In this document: positions 1 through 11,860 of the stretch, piece by piece | Numbering within the stretch: the stretch's first letter is position 1 | Layout: every line of letters starts with the position of its first letter | From: Acanthosepion esculentum | Lineage: Eukaryota; Mollusca; Cephalopoda; Sepiida; Sepiidae | Length of the DNA: 64,000 bases | Reading direction: 5' to 3' | Assembly (NCBI GenBank): GCA_964036315.1 | Contig: OZ038488.1 | Location: forward strand, 69,718,342 to 69,782,341 | The notes under the pieces: generated by a model | What the model was told of the DNA's origin: nothing | The model's input: the letters and a program-made list of their open reading frames with translations, nothing else | The model's database searches: none | Translations under genes and position numbers: made by a program

Positions 1-1190
1 TCCTGTATACAAAATCTAAAGATGTATAACAATTCTTGAAAGCAAACTATCAATTGAGCCATGCTATTTGCTTTTTAATGAAAGAAACAAATTCTAAAAT
101 TATATGAATGTCAGTAATGGAAGAGAAGAGGAATGCATATTTCATGAAATACAAAATTTTACATTTTTCTAATGTGGCTTTCAACCACATTAACTGATAG
201 CAAGGAGTTTATTAACTGACAACCATACTGACATAGCAACTATTTTGCTACCACCATCTGGAAAAGTAACATAATTATGGGTTACCAAAATACTCACTAA
301 TACTTTTTCTTTCTTGTTTTTAAACACTGTGACAGGATCAAAGTTTTGAATTTATACCACAAGGACATGAAAAAAAAACTGATAGAAACAAACTGAATTT
401 GAATGGTTTCAAGTTTTTGAACCAAACTATTATACTACCAAATGCTTTCATTTTACAGCTATATAAAACTCACAGAAATTATCTATTTGTAATGATCTTC
501 ATTACAGTTCATTTAAACATGTTATATTAAATAAAACAACAAAGAATGCCTTAAGACTTTTGATGAGTTTCTCATGTCAAATAAGTCATTTAATTTAGAA
601 ACTTGCAAAGAAAATTAACAAAATTGTGCCATGTTTTAATTATATTGTATGTGTATATATAATTCTGATTCCAATGTTGTTAATTTCTGTAAGCATCTAT
701 TAACATCTACTTTCATCTTAAGTTTTGTTGCTTAACACCACAACTACTCAGAATACCAGTATATAGTCCTCAGTAACCAGTTTAGATTGAAAATAAAGAA
801 TAAACTCTAGGCAAGACATAAATTCACATCCTTTTTACTTTTACATTATGAGACTATGTACAACAGCTGTTCTACCATTTGAGCTACAGCAGTTAAGGGC
901 TACAGAAGATCAAATATAACCAAATAAACTTTATATTCTTTATCACCCCTATCACCACTGATCAGTCAATGCCATGTTTGATGCTTTTATATACACTAAT
1001 AGTATTAGTTGGAATAATATTATCAAGTTGAACAACATCGAATATGGTGCTGAGCAATAATGGAGAAATAAAATGTCTATATGGTTAGATATGAGCTTCT
1101 GCAACCTTTAGCTTGAGAAGCTCAAATAATACAGCAACTGTTATACATACACAGTCTTCTGAAAAAAAGAAAAAAAAATACCAGTTAAAA
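1..1190. other. AT-rich unassigned DNA
   Basis: No coding region, RNA gene or repeat family was recognised. The stretch is AT-rich with short A and T runs. Confidence 0.5.
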
Positions 1191-1400
1191 TCCTTATTTT
1201 ATCATTTCACTCCAAGCAAGTCAATAAAGTCCCTAAAATACAAGGAGTTACTGAGTGTTAGAGAATGTGAGAAAAAAACACTAAGGAGAGAGGACAATAA
1301 AAGAACAGGAACTAAGATGAGAGAAGATAATGATTGACATTACATATAAATTTTTGAAGATTAAAATTGCCTGGGAAGCTAGAAGAATATTATTTCCAAT
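1190..1400 (+). repeat. R1 interspersed repeat, copy 1 (partial)
   Basis: This copy matches the segments at 26915-27300 and 57470-57850. Shared blocks in order are a module ending in a 'ggagttactgag' type motif near 1238, 'gacaataaaagaacag' near 1294, and 'gattgacattacat' near 1333. A 74-aa reading frame at 1113-1337 overlaps it and looks like a chance frame within the repeat. The family is not identified. Confidence 0.6.
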
Positions 1401-2499
1401 TTGTGCTGTTTAGCTGATCTCATCAATTTTCAAATGTATTGAACCGATCTCTTAAATTATCAAGTCATCATAAAATTGATACTGAAAATGATGCACAAGT
1501 TATTTTTAAAGAAGTTTAAATTTCTTTTAGATTACACTCTATCAAACTCATAATTATTATAGTATTATTGAGTAAAAAAGTTACAAACATTCATTTTGTC
1601 AACAGCTGGGAAATATCATAATTTGCAAGGATTTCGTTCAGACTAAAAAAAAGTAAAAAATTATCTAAGAAACAAATATATAGAGAGACAAATTTTGTTA
1701 TTCATTTTTTATTTGCTCGCAGACAGACATTTCCAGTCATGTCCACTGCCTCTGATTGGGAGAAGGCAGTCACCCAGAGAAAAAACTGAACAACATCCCT
1801 GTTTAGTAAAAGCAGCTGTTGTTCTTTAATCAGTTGATATTTTTATAGGTTTTAAGCTCTTAAAATTTAAGATAGCTTTTCCTGCAATGTACACAATGGC
1901 ACAAAGAATTAACTGCAATATGTGCAGCCATCTAGAAAAAGAAGCCTACATAATCAAACAAACATCAAAAATTATTCATAGTCTATGAGTTGAAATTTTA
2001 CATAGCAAAGCAGCCTATGACAACTGGACATTGTATCAGTCAAATGGATAGATATACCACATGTGAGAATGTTTGTCTAAACAAATCTGCTAACTTAAAA
2101 ATATAAACATCATTTACTTTCTTTAAAAGACATTTAAAAAGGGTATAGTTTATATGCAAAAAGTGCCAATAAAATATCACATCATATTTTACTGGAAATA
2201 AATTTCTCTCATCAAACGGCCGAATTAAAAGTTAGAAAAGAAGGATGGGAAGAAACGAAGAGGAGAAAAAGAAAATAAATGGGAAACATGGTAAAGAGAA
2301 AGATAATATAGTAGATCAGTGGAAGTAAATATCGATTAATTAAAATCATTTCAGGGGGTAAGGAATGGATTTGATTGATTTGTTTTTTATGGCTTATAAA
2401 CCCTTTTCGAGTTATTCAAAGCCAAATGTTTGGGATTGTAAGAAGAATTCCTTTTCTTTACTTTTGCAAGTGAATATTGCATTAACAACTTTTTGGTAA
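1401..2499. other. AT-rich unassigned DNA
   Basis: No supported feature. A pyrimidine stretch ending in AG near 1690-1722 resembles a splice acceptor, but the frame after it closes within 17 codons. Confidence 0.45.
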
Positions 2500-2675
2500 T
2501 AACAATGATTATTTCCAGATACAAGTCTTACTAGTCCCATAGCTGTGGAGAGAAAAAATGAATTCATAACTTTTCCAAAGATATTTGCACATATGAATAA
2601 GCAACCTGACTTGAATTTGAACACTGATTTCTTATTCTGAGCTGCTATCCATCACACCACCCAAACATCCCCTGG
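2500..2675 (-). repeat. tRNA-headed SINE (type S1), diverged
   Basis: Read on the minus strand, the tRNA-like head lies at the right end ('ggtggtgtgatggata' type sequence near 2650-2665) with a decayed B box near 2613. It is followed by the block 'atatctttggaaaagttatg', shared with the copies at 4408, 16610 and 42605. The left boundary is uncertain. Confidence 0.6.
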
Positions 2676-4188
2676 TGAGGAAAGATAGCTGTTGAGTGTG
2701 TAGTGTACTTTATATGTTTTCCTACCCTCTGTGTGTGGGGGGGTACACACACACACACAAAACTTCAGCTTTCAACCCTGTCAATGCTGGATCGTAATTA
2801 AGAGGGTTTAAAAAATAATGAAAAATATAAATGAATAAAAAGTTTCTTCCCAAATCTGTCAACAGGGAAGTGATTACAAGGCATGAAAAAAAAAATAAAT
2901 AAATACTATGTACCATATAAAAGCACATTTTTTAAAAATACATTTTCAGTCTAAGACTAAAACAAGTTGTAAATAAAAGTAGTTGGCAGATCAAGTAAGC
3001 AGCATCTGCCTTGTTTCATCCTTTTTCTGATTTGTGACATACATTAAAACCATTTCCATGTCTCTATTTTTTTCTTTTAAGTCTTGCAGTTGACAGATCA
3101 CTGTATGTGAATGGAATTCTAATTAACTAAGGATATCTTGCAGAGTGGAAATTGTGTAAAACACCTTAGATTCTTCACTGAGAAATTACTTAATTTCTTG
3201 TTTTGATATTCATTCTTATTTTATATTTTTATTCTTTGTAGAAAACTTAATCTCTTCATCCATAATTATGACTCAAATCATAAAAACATGCCATAAAAAA
3301 TAAAATTATTTAACTTGCTGAACCAGTTGAATCTCTCAGCTCTAAGTTAGAGACTGTAAATGGTTGAAGTAACAGAGTAATTTACACATTTCCATAACTG
3401 ATTAATAGATATTTAAATGATTAAATTTAATTGGGGATTTTACTATTTGTAATGCTATATAGATAAGGAAGTTCTTTGGTAATTCAGCTTCATATTATCA
3501 CAAGGTGTCTAGTTTTTTCAAAATCACCTAATAAAATAAAAAAAATAGAGGTTTAATTTCAAGTTATAATACTGCATTTCAAAGAGACTAATATTGCATT
3601 TTATCATATTGCTTGTTCACTGTAAGTAATACATTGTCTGGTATAGCAATGAATGGATGACATCAGCATGACTAAATTATTTACCATTTAAGTTACGTTT
3701 ATCCATTAAGTACCTTTTCTGATCACAAAATCTTTGCACTTTACTAACTTTTAAAAACAAGTCCTCTAATGAAATTAAATCTTGTTTTAGAAGCAAATGT
3801 TGACTGGCTTTTGGTTATTTATTTTTATCCTTTTCTCAGTTATTCATTTTTGTGCTCATGAAAAAGTGATTTGATTTTTTTGATACATTTCTACATAGTT
3901 TTTTTTCCAACTTTGTTGTCTTAAATTATTTAAAACTTTGGAGTATTTTCATTATTAATTTTACTTTCATTTCCTTATTACTTTTGGATCAAAACTTTGT
4001 AGGATGAATACTCTTATATCACAAAAACAACATGAAGTAGGAATAAAGCAACAGCTTCCAACCAGACTTGCTCACATCCCTAAGGTGTTCAACCAAGAAA
4101 CCTTTTAGACAATACAATGAAAAAAAACAAAAAAACTATCCAAAATTAATGATTTAAATCCATTATAATAATGTTTATCAAAAATAGA
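2676..4188. other. AT-rich unassigned DNA with a small AC run
   Basis: It contains a G7 run followed by a short (AC)n tract at about 2735-2758. Otherwise it is AT-rich DNA with no recognised coding or repeat family. Confidence 0.45.
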
Positions 4189-4304
4189 TCCCCCCCCCCG
4201 ATAATCAAATACAATGAGTGTTTATCATTCCCAGAATGCAACAGACATATGAGGAAGGCCAGAGAATATAGAAATCAAAATGGAGAGAGAGAGAGAGAGA
4301 GAGA
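4189..4304. repeat. C homopolymer and (GA)n microsatellite
   Basis: A run of about ten C lies near 4190-4199 and a (GA) run lies at about 4282-4304. Confidence 0.9.
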
Positions 4305-4407
4305 TTGGTTGTTTGGTTGATTGATTTTTGTTTTGTGACATATCAACACATCTATGGGTTATTTAATGCCAAAATCTAAATATTTTGTACACAATTTTAT
4401 CCTATTT

Positions 4408-4610
4408 TTGGAGATAATAATGGTTTAGTGATAAAAGTTTTACTAATGAACTCATAGTTGGGAATAGAGAAGAAGTGAACTCATACCTTTCCCAAAAGGT
4501 ATTTATGAGTGTAAATATAATGAACCCAACTTGAATTGGAGTTTGGCTCTCTGATTAACAACTCCAAGCCATTATCCATTATATCACCTGCAAATCCAAG
4601 CTTACAGCAC
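4408..4610 (-). repeat. tRNA-headed SINE (type S1), diverged
   Basis: It shares 'ggagataataatg' and 'actaatgaactcatag' with the copy at 16605-16810. It also shares the 'cctttcccaaaaggtattt' block and a head-like right end, where a minus-strand 'gtgatataatggataatgg' corresponds to a tRNA A-box region. Confidence 0.7.
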
Positions 4611-4908
4611 CTGGTATTCCCACCTAAATAGTGATCATGCTCAACATTGCTTACTTAGGTGAAATTACAGGAACCAGTTTTCAAACGTTATGTGGCCATA
4701 AGTCAAGAGAGAACAAAGAAAAGAAACTGTCTTGAATGAATCAGTTTGTAAGAGAAATGTCTTTGGGAATTCTGACAAATTAACTTGTTCTGAAATATCA
4801 CTTCTCTTTAAAAATATAAGAAACATTATTAAATTACCTTTAAAATTTTATGTCAAATTAAAAACTATACTTGTTTTAACCCCACTTCTTGGTACAATTA
4901 ACTCGTCA

Positions 4909-4932
4909 TATATATATATATATATATATATA
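4909..4932. repeat. (TA)n microsatellite
   Basis: A perfect TA dinucleotide run is visible. Confidence 0.95.
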
Positions 4933-5138
4933 AAAACCCTGATGATCTTTTAAATAAATTCTTTTTAAAATATAGACATTAAAAACAAATATATAACTAG
5001 ATATAAAATCTTTACACACAAATGTTCCTGTAAAGAAATGTCTAAATTTACTAAAAACACACTTAAAACAAAAATAAAATTACCTATTCCTACATATAAA
5101 ATCATAAAAATGTGCCATTAATCACCAATGTTTTTCAC

Positions 5139-5141
<3 letters not shown>

Positions 5142-5189
<48 letters not shown>

Positions 5190-5192
5190 GAA

Positions 5193-5290
<98 letters not shown>

Positions 5291-5298
5291 TTCCTTTA

Positions 5299-5339
<41 letters not shown>

Positions 5340-5340
5340 G

Positions 5341-5432
<92 letters not shown>
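5142..5432. repeat. Compound TA/GT/TATG/CA microsatellite, palindromic and duplicated
   Basis: The order is (TA)n, 'aaaggaag', (TG)n, (TATG)n, (TA)n, (CA)n, 'cttccttta', (TA)n, 'aaaggaag', (TG)n, (TA)n, (CA)n. The unit is both self-complementary ('aaaggaag' and 'cttccttt' bracket a TG...CA stem) and present twice in direct orientation. Several reading frames of 70-126 codons occur here on both strands. They encode only YI, CV and TH dipeptide repeats and are artefacts. Confidence 0.95.
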
Positions 5433-5436
<4 letters not shown>

Positions 5437-6485
5437 ACTATAAAGAAACAGCTGCCAGCAAGCAAACACTACAGGTTGGCAGGCCAGGCTGACTGATGGG
5501 TGAAATACACAAGCAAGCAATCAGAACAGCAAAATCTAATATCAAGTTAGATAACTCTGTAAAGACATGAAAACTTTTTTTGCTGTCATGTTTTCATTTT
5601 ATTCTCATTTCAAACCTCACACTGAAAGAAGAGCAAAATGGAGATATTTCTGTTGAACTCAATTTAATATACCGAATCATAGATTTACTTTTCTACACAG
5701 AATTAAGTGGAATTGTAGGTGAAGAGGAATGGTTTAAATACAGTGGTACAAATTTAGAAATTTTGTTCATTACGTAGAAAATATCCATTTCCTAAGTTTC
5801 TTATAAGATTACACAATCATTAGTAGACAGAATCATAATAAAAAGTATATTTATCTTTTAATGACATTTTCACTTAGACATTTTATCTTCAGGTATCATT
5901 TCAGATATTATAAAAGGGGGTCAAAGAAGCCTTTCCACAAGAACTTATATATAATCTATTCCTAATGAATGGCATTTAAAACAAATGTGACTAGAATATT
6001 ATATGATTTTTTTTCTATATACTTTATGCATGTTTTACTATTTTAGAAAAACATTTAAACCACTCAATCCCTGCAAAGTTAGTAAGTGCTTCTTTATTAG
6101 TATTCATCATTAACTCTAGGGGGTTATTTTCGATCAACTGAATCATCATTCAACATAATGAACAACTAAGATTTAAAAAAAGAAAAAAGAAAAAAAAATG
6201 TAGTACCCATTTTGGATAGAGACAGCAGAGTGCAATACAAGTCTTTCTTAATTCTTTTAGGGGAAATGGCTAAAATCAGAATGTAGTATCTGTGCTTTTT
6301 ATTACCCAAAATCATCAATGCAAAATCCAAGAAAATAATATAAAGTCATCTGTATTTCTCAAGTTTATGTGTGCTACATGAAATGAAAAAAATTCTTACC
6401 ACTTTACAGCTAATAAAAAGTATCTGATGACATGATTAAATTGAAGATCAGAGTCAAACAAGACCTGATTTTTAGGAAATTAATT
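5433..6485. other. AT-rich unassigned DNA
   Basis: No coding region or recognised repeat was seen. Confidence 0.45.
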
Positions 6486-6701
6486 TAATTACTGTATATA
6501 CTCGCGTATCATGCAACTTTTGAAGACCTGATTTTGAAGCTAATTTTAAGGGGGTCGCATCATACACGAGACATAAAATTAGTATATGTACTGCTGGCCC
6601 TGGTTACACTGTTGACCAAACTATAGATTTACTGTAGTCAAATTAGCTTCAAAATTAGGTCTTCAAAAGTTGCACGATACGCAAGTATATATGGTAATTA
6701 T
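6486..6701. mobile_element. Foldback MITE with TIRs of about 50-60 bp
   Basis: The left end 'attactgtatatactcgcgt' and the inverted right end 'attaccatatatacttgcgt' match at 17 of 20 positions. The match continues inward through 'gcaacttttgaagacct', giving arms of about 55 bp around a core of roughly 100 bp. There is no coding capacity. The superfamily was not determined, and the flanking duplication is hard to define because the termini sit in TAATTA sequence. Confidence 0.8.
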
Positions 6702-6934
6702 TCCTGAAACTGTTAAAATGATCTCAACGTGTGGCCTAGGTATATCGCAATGGTACTAAACAAAAAAAAAATACACAACTACAAATATGGAAAGAAAAAG
6801 AAAAAACAATTTATCCTTCAATTTTTTTTCTAAAAACAAATAAATAATCTGAATTTGTAAAAAAAAAATAGTCAATATTTGTGTCCGAAGAATTTGAAAA
6901 TATGAAAAGAAAGTATTTGAATGTGTGATATTTA

Positions 6935-7012
6935 TTGGGCTGGCCAAAAAGTTTGTTCATTTATTAAGTACAAAATTTACTTAAACTGAACAAATTTTTT
7001 CAGTCAACCCAA
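6935..7012. mobile_element. Mini-mariner-like MITE, 78 bp
   Basis: The left end 'ttgggctggccaaaaagttt' and the inverted right end 'ttgggttgactgaaaaaatt' are near-identical terminal inverted repeats, and TA dinucleotides flank both ends (6933-6934 and 7013-7014). TA target duplication and a TTGGG(T/C)TGRC terminus are typical of mariner elements. Almost nothing remains between the repeats. Confidence 0.8.
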
Positions 7013-7077
7013 TACAAGAATCAAGTTTATTTACAGTTATAGTACAAAGAAGGCATTTAAAAAAAAACACTATGTTA

Positions 7078-7335
7078 CTTCAAGATGTAGGAGATCACAA
7101 CCCTCTACAGATCCCTTTTTCTTTATTATTTGGGAATTGTTATGCATTAGTGAGAAAGACAGTGGAGTACTTTCCTGTTGTCTCCCCCATAATTTAGAAT
7201 TCAGAGTTTTCCTTTCATTGTCATACAAAAGCTAGAGAGCCCAATCTACTGCTATTCAACTCATAGCTGAGTTGAGGAAAGAGATGGATTCATGCCTTTC
7301 CCAAGAACATTTGTGCAAAAGTGAACACAAAAGAC
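7078..7335 (-). repeat. tRNA-headed SINE (type S1) with LINE-like 3' tail, head missing
   Basis: Its minus-strand 3' end is a decayed copy of the RTE-like LINE tail ('gagagccatgattgccgatg' type, here 7083-7110). The middle carries 'agaattcagag' and 'gatggattcatgcctttccc', shared with other S1 copies. The tRNA-like head cannot be seen past 7335. Confidence 0.65.
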
Positions 7336-8574
7336 CAATAAGTAACAATAAATTAAAGAAAAGAAAAAGATGAACAAGGACAAATGTTCATGAAGATCAT
7401 TTCTAATCAATTTTTAAAGACATTTTTTAAGAGTGCATCTCCAAAAACTATTTCTAATAATAATAATACAAAATAATTAGTTTTACTCCATATCGTTGTT
7501 ACTTTTTATTACATTCTGGATAGATATATTCCTTGAGAACTATTGCAAACAGTGTGAAATCAGAAATACCTTCTGATAAGATATCCATGAAAGATGGACT
7601 CCTAACTTGCAGGATATAAATTCAAGTCTAGTTGGATTTTTAATTTAATCCTATCTGCTCTATCCATTGGAAAGTATAATGACCCAAAATGTTGTGATAA
7701 AAACAACAATAAGACAGTTAAATTGGTAATAAAATAATAGTAATAATGAAGAGTATAATACTGGTTGAGAATATTGGGATAAAAAGCAAAGACTTAGTAA
7801 AACTAGTAATATAATAATAAAAATTATAGTAATAATTATATGGACTACTAAATAATGATTTAGTTTATTTGAAGCACTACCTGCTTACTGCTCTTCAAAT
7901 ATCACTCCCCATTAAACCAATTTCCAGCTAGTATTGGAATTTAATGAGTACTTGTGTTGTGAAAATCATTTACCAATAATATTATGCATTTAAAAGCAGA
8001 AGAAGTGGGAGGGAGAAAGCAAAGTCTTCAACAACCTTATAATTGGTTCCAGATTTACATCAGTCAGAAAACACACAGCAGACATAAAGACTCGCCAACC
8101 AGCTTTTTTTTCCTTTTCTTTTCAGTTTTTGTTGATGGTTTACTCTTTACTGCTGACTCTTCTCCATCATTTGGGAGGCATAAATATTTAAAGAAAGGAT
8201 AGAACAAAGTCTGCAAAAGGATACCATAGTCAGAGATAAATATTATTTGGCACTAGATTGATAAGACTTAATGAAGCAGTTGCTATTCATCTTAAATCAA
8301 TGGCTCTCCAAGCAAAGGAAAAATACAAACAACATGCAGCGAGATGGACAGACAGCAACATTGCTTTAACGTTTAGTCAGAGGAGCATTTTCTCATGGCC
8401 TAAGAGTATTATTGATTATTAGACACATTTACAGGGCTTTTAAATAATAAGAAAATAGAAGGCTTTCCATCATCTCTACATTAACTGATAATATTGTACA
8501 GATGATCTTTTTATTGTTTATGCAACACATTATATCATGAATAGGATACTCTATTATATTTATCTTAATGCTGT
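7336..8574. other. AT-rich unassigned DNA
   Basis: It includes several short (AAT)n-like patches near 7450-7470 and 7720-7830. No gene was recognised. Confidence 0.45.
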
Positions 8575-8850
8575 TAGGTTGACCTCTGAATTATAGGGCC
8601 ACAGCTTCACCATGCAGGGTGTTGCTGCTGTGGTTTCTATAGCAAATAGGCTTTTTACAAGGTGAAATTGCCAACCTTACACCCATCTGGTTTTGAATTC
8701 AGAGCTCTCCTTTTTCCTAGAATGGTTACCAACCAAGGTTAGAAAGCTTAGTCTGCCTTGCTGTTTAATCCATAGCTACAGAGAGAAGAAATTCATACTG
8801 TTCTCAAAGATATTTGTGTAAAAGTGAATACAATGAATTTTCCACACCTA
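8575..8850 (-). repeat. tRNA-headed SINE (type S1), head missing
   Basis: It shares 'ggttttgaattcagag', 'aggttagaaagcttagtctg' and the 'gaagaaattcatac' block with the copy at 42605-43022. The distal segment at 8580-8690 ('gtgttgctgctgtggtttct') differs from the distal segment of the 42.6-kb copy, suggesting a different subfamily. Confidence 0.7.
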
Positions 8851-9004
8851 AATACTAAAAACATAAATTGAAATTCATTGGAATTGATTTGACAATAATC
8901 ACAGTTGTATTTTTGCAATGGTAGCACATAATCCATGAAAGTAAGGTTTTAGCTTTATCACAACCCACTGACTTCATCATTTCTCCTCCCCTCTCCTGCT
9001 TTTT

Positions 9005-9112
9005 CTATATGTTGTGTCCCTTCAGGATGTAGGCGACCATGACTCTCTACAACTTCCTATCCTTTGTAGCTCACAGTAAAGTTTGTCTTTTCATCACTTA
9101 GCCTAGGCAATT
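9005..9112 (-). repeat. RTE-like LINE or SINE 3' tail fragment
   Basis: On the minus strand it reads 'gagctacaaaggatagga' followed by 'gagagtcatggtcgcctaca' and 'cctgaagggacacaa'. This is the same order as the LINE 3' ends at 13915-14030 and 46000-46065. Confidence 0.75.
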
Positions 9113-10721
9113 ACATATTTCTAATGATCTAGAATAAAAAGATTTAATGATTAAACAATGAACTTCAAGTTTCTAAAACAATTAATCTATATATGACACA
9201 CTGAAAAATCCAACATTAACAGTGATCAGAAATCAAGGTAAACAACACTATGTAGTATTATAATAATAGTACTAATGATTTAAAAAAATGGTCTATAACT
9301 AAAAGATCAACATGAATATTTAAACAAATATACATCATGATCTATTTTAAGAAACTTTATATGGCATTACACACACTTAACTCTGTAATATTATAAAAAT
9401 AGATATCGAAGTAGCTTTTAAATGCATTATATATTCACTAAGCATTTAAATAAATATCCTTAATTTTGTCATTTTGATGGATACTAAAACATTGCACTCT
9501 TGTAATTATCTCTTTTCAAGTTCAGTCGTTTTCTGAACAATATGAAATATTTCTAAGAGTACAGCATTCTAAGCCAATGTGGATTAAAGAGGTCTCCAAA
9601 CATAATACAATATTGTGTATTGCAAGAATTATATTCCCAAGAATGGAATAGCATGAAATCTTATATCAATGAAACAACTTGACAGGAATTAGAGATACAA
9701 TTCATAAACTCTATTGTTAAATCAGTGGCTTGGGAATTTATAGCCACTGTCCTCAGAATATAATCTTCTAATAAAGATTTAAGAAAGAATTCCTTCTTCA
9801 CCAACACAAACTTGACTTGAGGTCTATTTCAAGCAATTCCTTGCCACCCCAGAGATTTATTAGGTGCAACACTTGAAGTAATTCCACCTTTCAATGAAAG
9901 AATGTAGACGAACAATGCATTAAGAGATTGAAAGCAAAAGAGCGCAATTCAGACAAAATAAATCAGTCGTCCTCCACATTCTGATAGAACCATCACAATG
10001 TTTTATTTGTTTATGTAATTAAAACTTCTTATTTTGTGCAGACAAATCATAGCACTTTAAGAAATCAACTTTGCTTTGTCAAGAATCATACTTTCTAAAT
10101 AGAACATAGATTATTGTCTCACATTAACCATTTCATGTTTCATCAATGTATAAAATGCTTGTTGGAATCTAAAGCTTCATTGGCTGAATGATGTCAACAT
10201 CTATCTTCACAATTCACATAAAAACTGGTTTGTTCTGTGCAAATGTAAACAAATGACAGCGATTAATATAAATTATTCTGAATTCTGAAGTCTCAAGTTA
10301 ATAGCTACATTGTAAATTTGAGGCTTCAAAATGAGTCATAAGGTTGATTTGATAAAGAGCAATGTTTAGTAACTTCAAAGTTTGCAAAAGGTAAAAAATT
10401 ACATAACTGATCGATAGATACAACCAAACTATGTATGGATAGATAAATAACTATGAAAGTTTCAGATCCAAAATCAGAAATTCAGGGTCATAAATCAATC
10501 TCACTAATTCAAAATCAAAAATACCAATTCAAAATGCATAAAAAATTTGTATCCATGACTCATAACTACTGTCTTTACTCATTAAGAAGAGAGTCTTGTA
10601 ATATTCTTTTATTGAGTTAAAAAAGGCTGTGATTAGTCAAGACTCGTAGGTAATAAAAATTACTATATTTCAAGGCTTTACTAAAGCAGTTTGAATAAAA
10701 AAAAAGTTGAAAAAAACTCAT
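9113..10721. other. AT-rich unassigned DNA
   Basis: No coding region or repeat family was recognised. Confidence 0.45.
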
Positions 10722-11100
10722 GTTCTTGTTGGGCGGGATGAGTGACCGTATACTGCCTTGCACATTTGTGTATGGGTTGCCAGGCAATGTAATGCAGAAT
10801 CTTCATGTGTTGTCTAGGATGGATGGGCTGTCTATTGACCAGCTGCTTGCCTGAGCCCAGCAATTGTGAGAGACGAGGAGATGGAAGTAGTCATGGAGGC
10901 AGTGGTGGCCTGGTCAATGAAAAGTATAAACGTTCATGTCATAAAGTACTTTAGATGTAATGGTATTAACCACATGGTGAAAGATTATCTGAGCTGACAA
11001 CATGATGGCACAAGAGCAAGAACAACGCAATACCATGCACTGTTACTGTTGCCATACCATGGGCCATGTGTCTTGAAACTGTCCAAGAAAATATAAGAGA
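10722..11100 (+). pseudogene. Decayed gag C-terminus with two CCHC knuckles
   Basis: Gag packages element RNA, and the knuckles bind nucleic acid. The frame from 10722 reads FLLGGMSDRI, then FVYGLPGNV and SRMDGLSIDQLLA, which is typical of the end of a gypsy-class gag. The first knuckle at 10948-10989 is Y-x2-C-x4-H-x4-Y, so two zinc-binding cysteines have become tyrosine. The second at 11041-11082 keeps C-x2-C-x4-H-x4-C but has an in-frame TGA at 11074. Further stops lie near 10850-10895. The same frame continues into the protease, so gag and protease were probably one polyprotein. The 5' part of gag and the 5' LTR are absent. Confidence 0.75.
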
Positions 11101-11508
11101 TATGTCAGTGACAGTATCTTCTCCAGCCCGGTACTACCTGTAATCAAGATCCAGGTTGATGGCAGAACCATCACTGCACTGGTCAATACTGGTTGTTTGC
11201 TGTCTATAACCAGCAGAGAGATATGCCAGCCATGGACAAAAGGCCCTGTATGTGTAACAACGATAGACGGGGGGATCAGAGCCTGTTGTGGGATTGGAGT
11301 CGTTGCTTTCTGGTTGCAAGGTGGAAGTCCTGTCAAGATTGAGGTACTGGTGGCGCAAGAAAAACCACTTGGTTTCGACCTTCTGATCAGGATGAATGTG
11401 ATCAAAGAACTAAGGGGAGTCGAAATCACTCCTCTGGGTGCAATGGAGTTTTTTTGGCAAAAAAACATCCCTGTGTGCAGCTCTCACCACAGAGGAACCA
11501 GATTTTAG
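11101..11508 (+). pseudogene. Retroviral-type aspartyl protease, catalytic Asp lost
   Basis: This protease would process the Gag-Pol polyprotein. In frame with the second knuckle, the sequence reads VDGRTITALVNTGCLLSITS. The expected catalytic triad D-T-G is here N-T-G at 11185-11193, which should abolish activity. Downstream, GFDLLIRMNVIKEL near 11370-11412 corresponds to the family's second conserved (I/L)GxD-like block. The frame stays open from 11077 to 11508, about 140 codons, even though the active site is lost. It then ends, and no reverse transcriptase follows. Substitution of the Asp is seen directly; inactivity is inferred. Confidence 0.75.
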
Positions 11509-11639
11509 CATCAAGTTTGATCAGAAAAAGAAACCCTGGAAGGCCACTGGGATCATTAATATACAATGTGTCCTGTTTAATGGCATGCCGCATCCTATTA
11601 AAGACCTCTGACCTGCATGGAACTAATGTTCTGCTGCAA

Positions 11640-11855
11640 GCGACACTGATGATTCATCCACGAGTGATGGGAAGTTGGAAAGAGATTCCTGGATTTTTCA
11701 TGTGCCTCCTGCTGTGATGGAGATGGATGGCGACAACACTGAGGATGAAGTACCTCCCCCACACAACGACAACAATGAGGTCGAAGTACCTCTCTTGCGA
11801 AGGAGCACCAGAAAGAAAATCCCACCCCTGCATGTTGGTGCTGAGATCAGCTGGG
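11640..11855 (+). pseudogene. pol C-terminal tail, gypsy-type
   Basis: The frame at 11675-11914 carries an acidic stretch followed by RRSTRKKIPPLHVG. Basic 'RRSTR..PP' motifs are common in the tail of gypsy and other retroelement polyproteins, just before the 3' LTR. It ends against the polypurine tract, so its position supports the reading. Reverse transcriptase, RNase H and integrase core sequences that should lie between the protease and this point are missing, which implies an internal deletion between about 11510 and 11640. Confidence 0.6.
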
Positions 11856-11860
11856 GGGAG
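11852..11860 (+). promoter_or_regulatory. Polypurine tract of the LTR element
   Basis: A purine run 'ggggggag' lies directly before a TGTAACAG start. This is the plus-strand priming arrangement at the 3' LTR of retroelements. Confidence 0.7.

Noticed and set aside
1694..1790. Splice-acceptor-like sequence followed by ATG
   Set aside because: The frame closes after 16 codons, and no donor or further exon was recognised.
4189..4199. C10 run as a regulatory signal
   Set aside because: An isolated homopolymer with no other supporting element.
5112..5520. Several frames of 70-126 aa with YI, CV and TH repeats
   Set aside because: They are artefacts of TA, TG and CA microsatellites.
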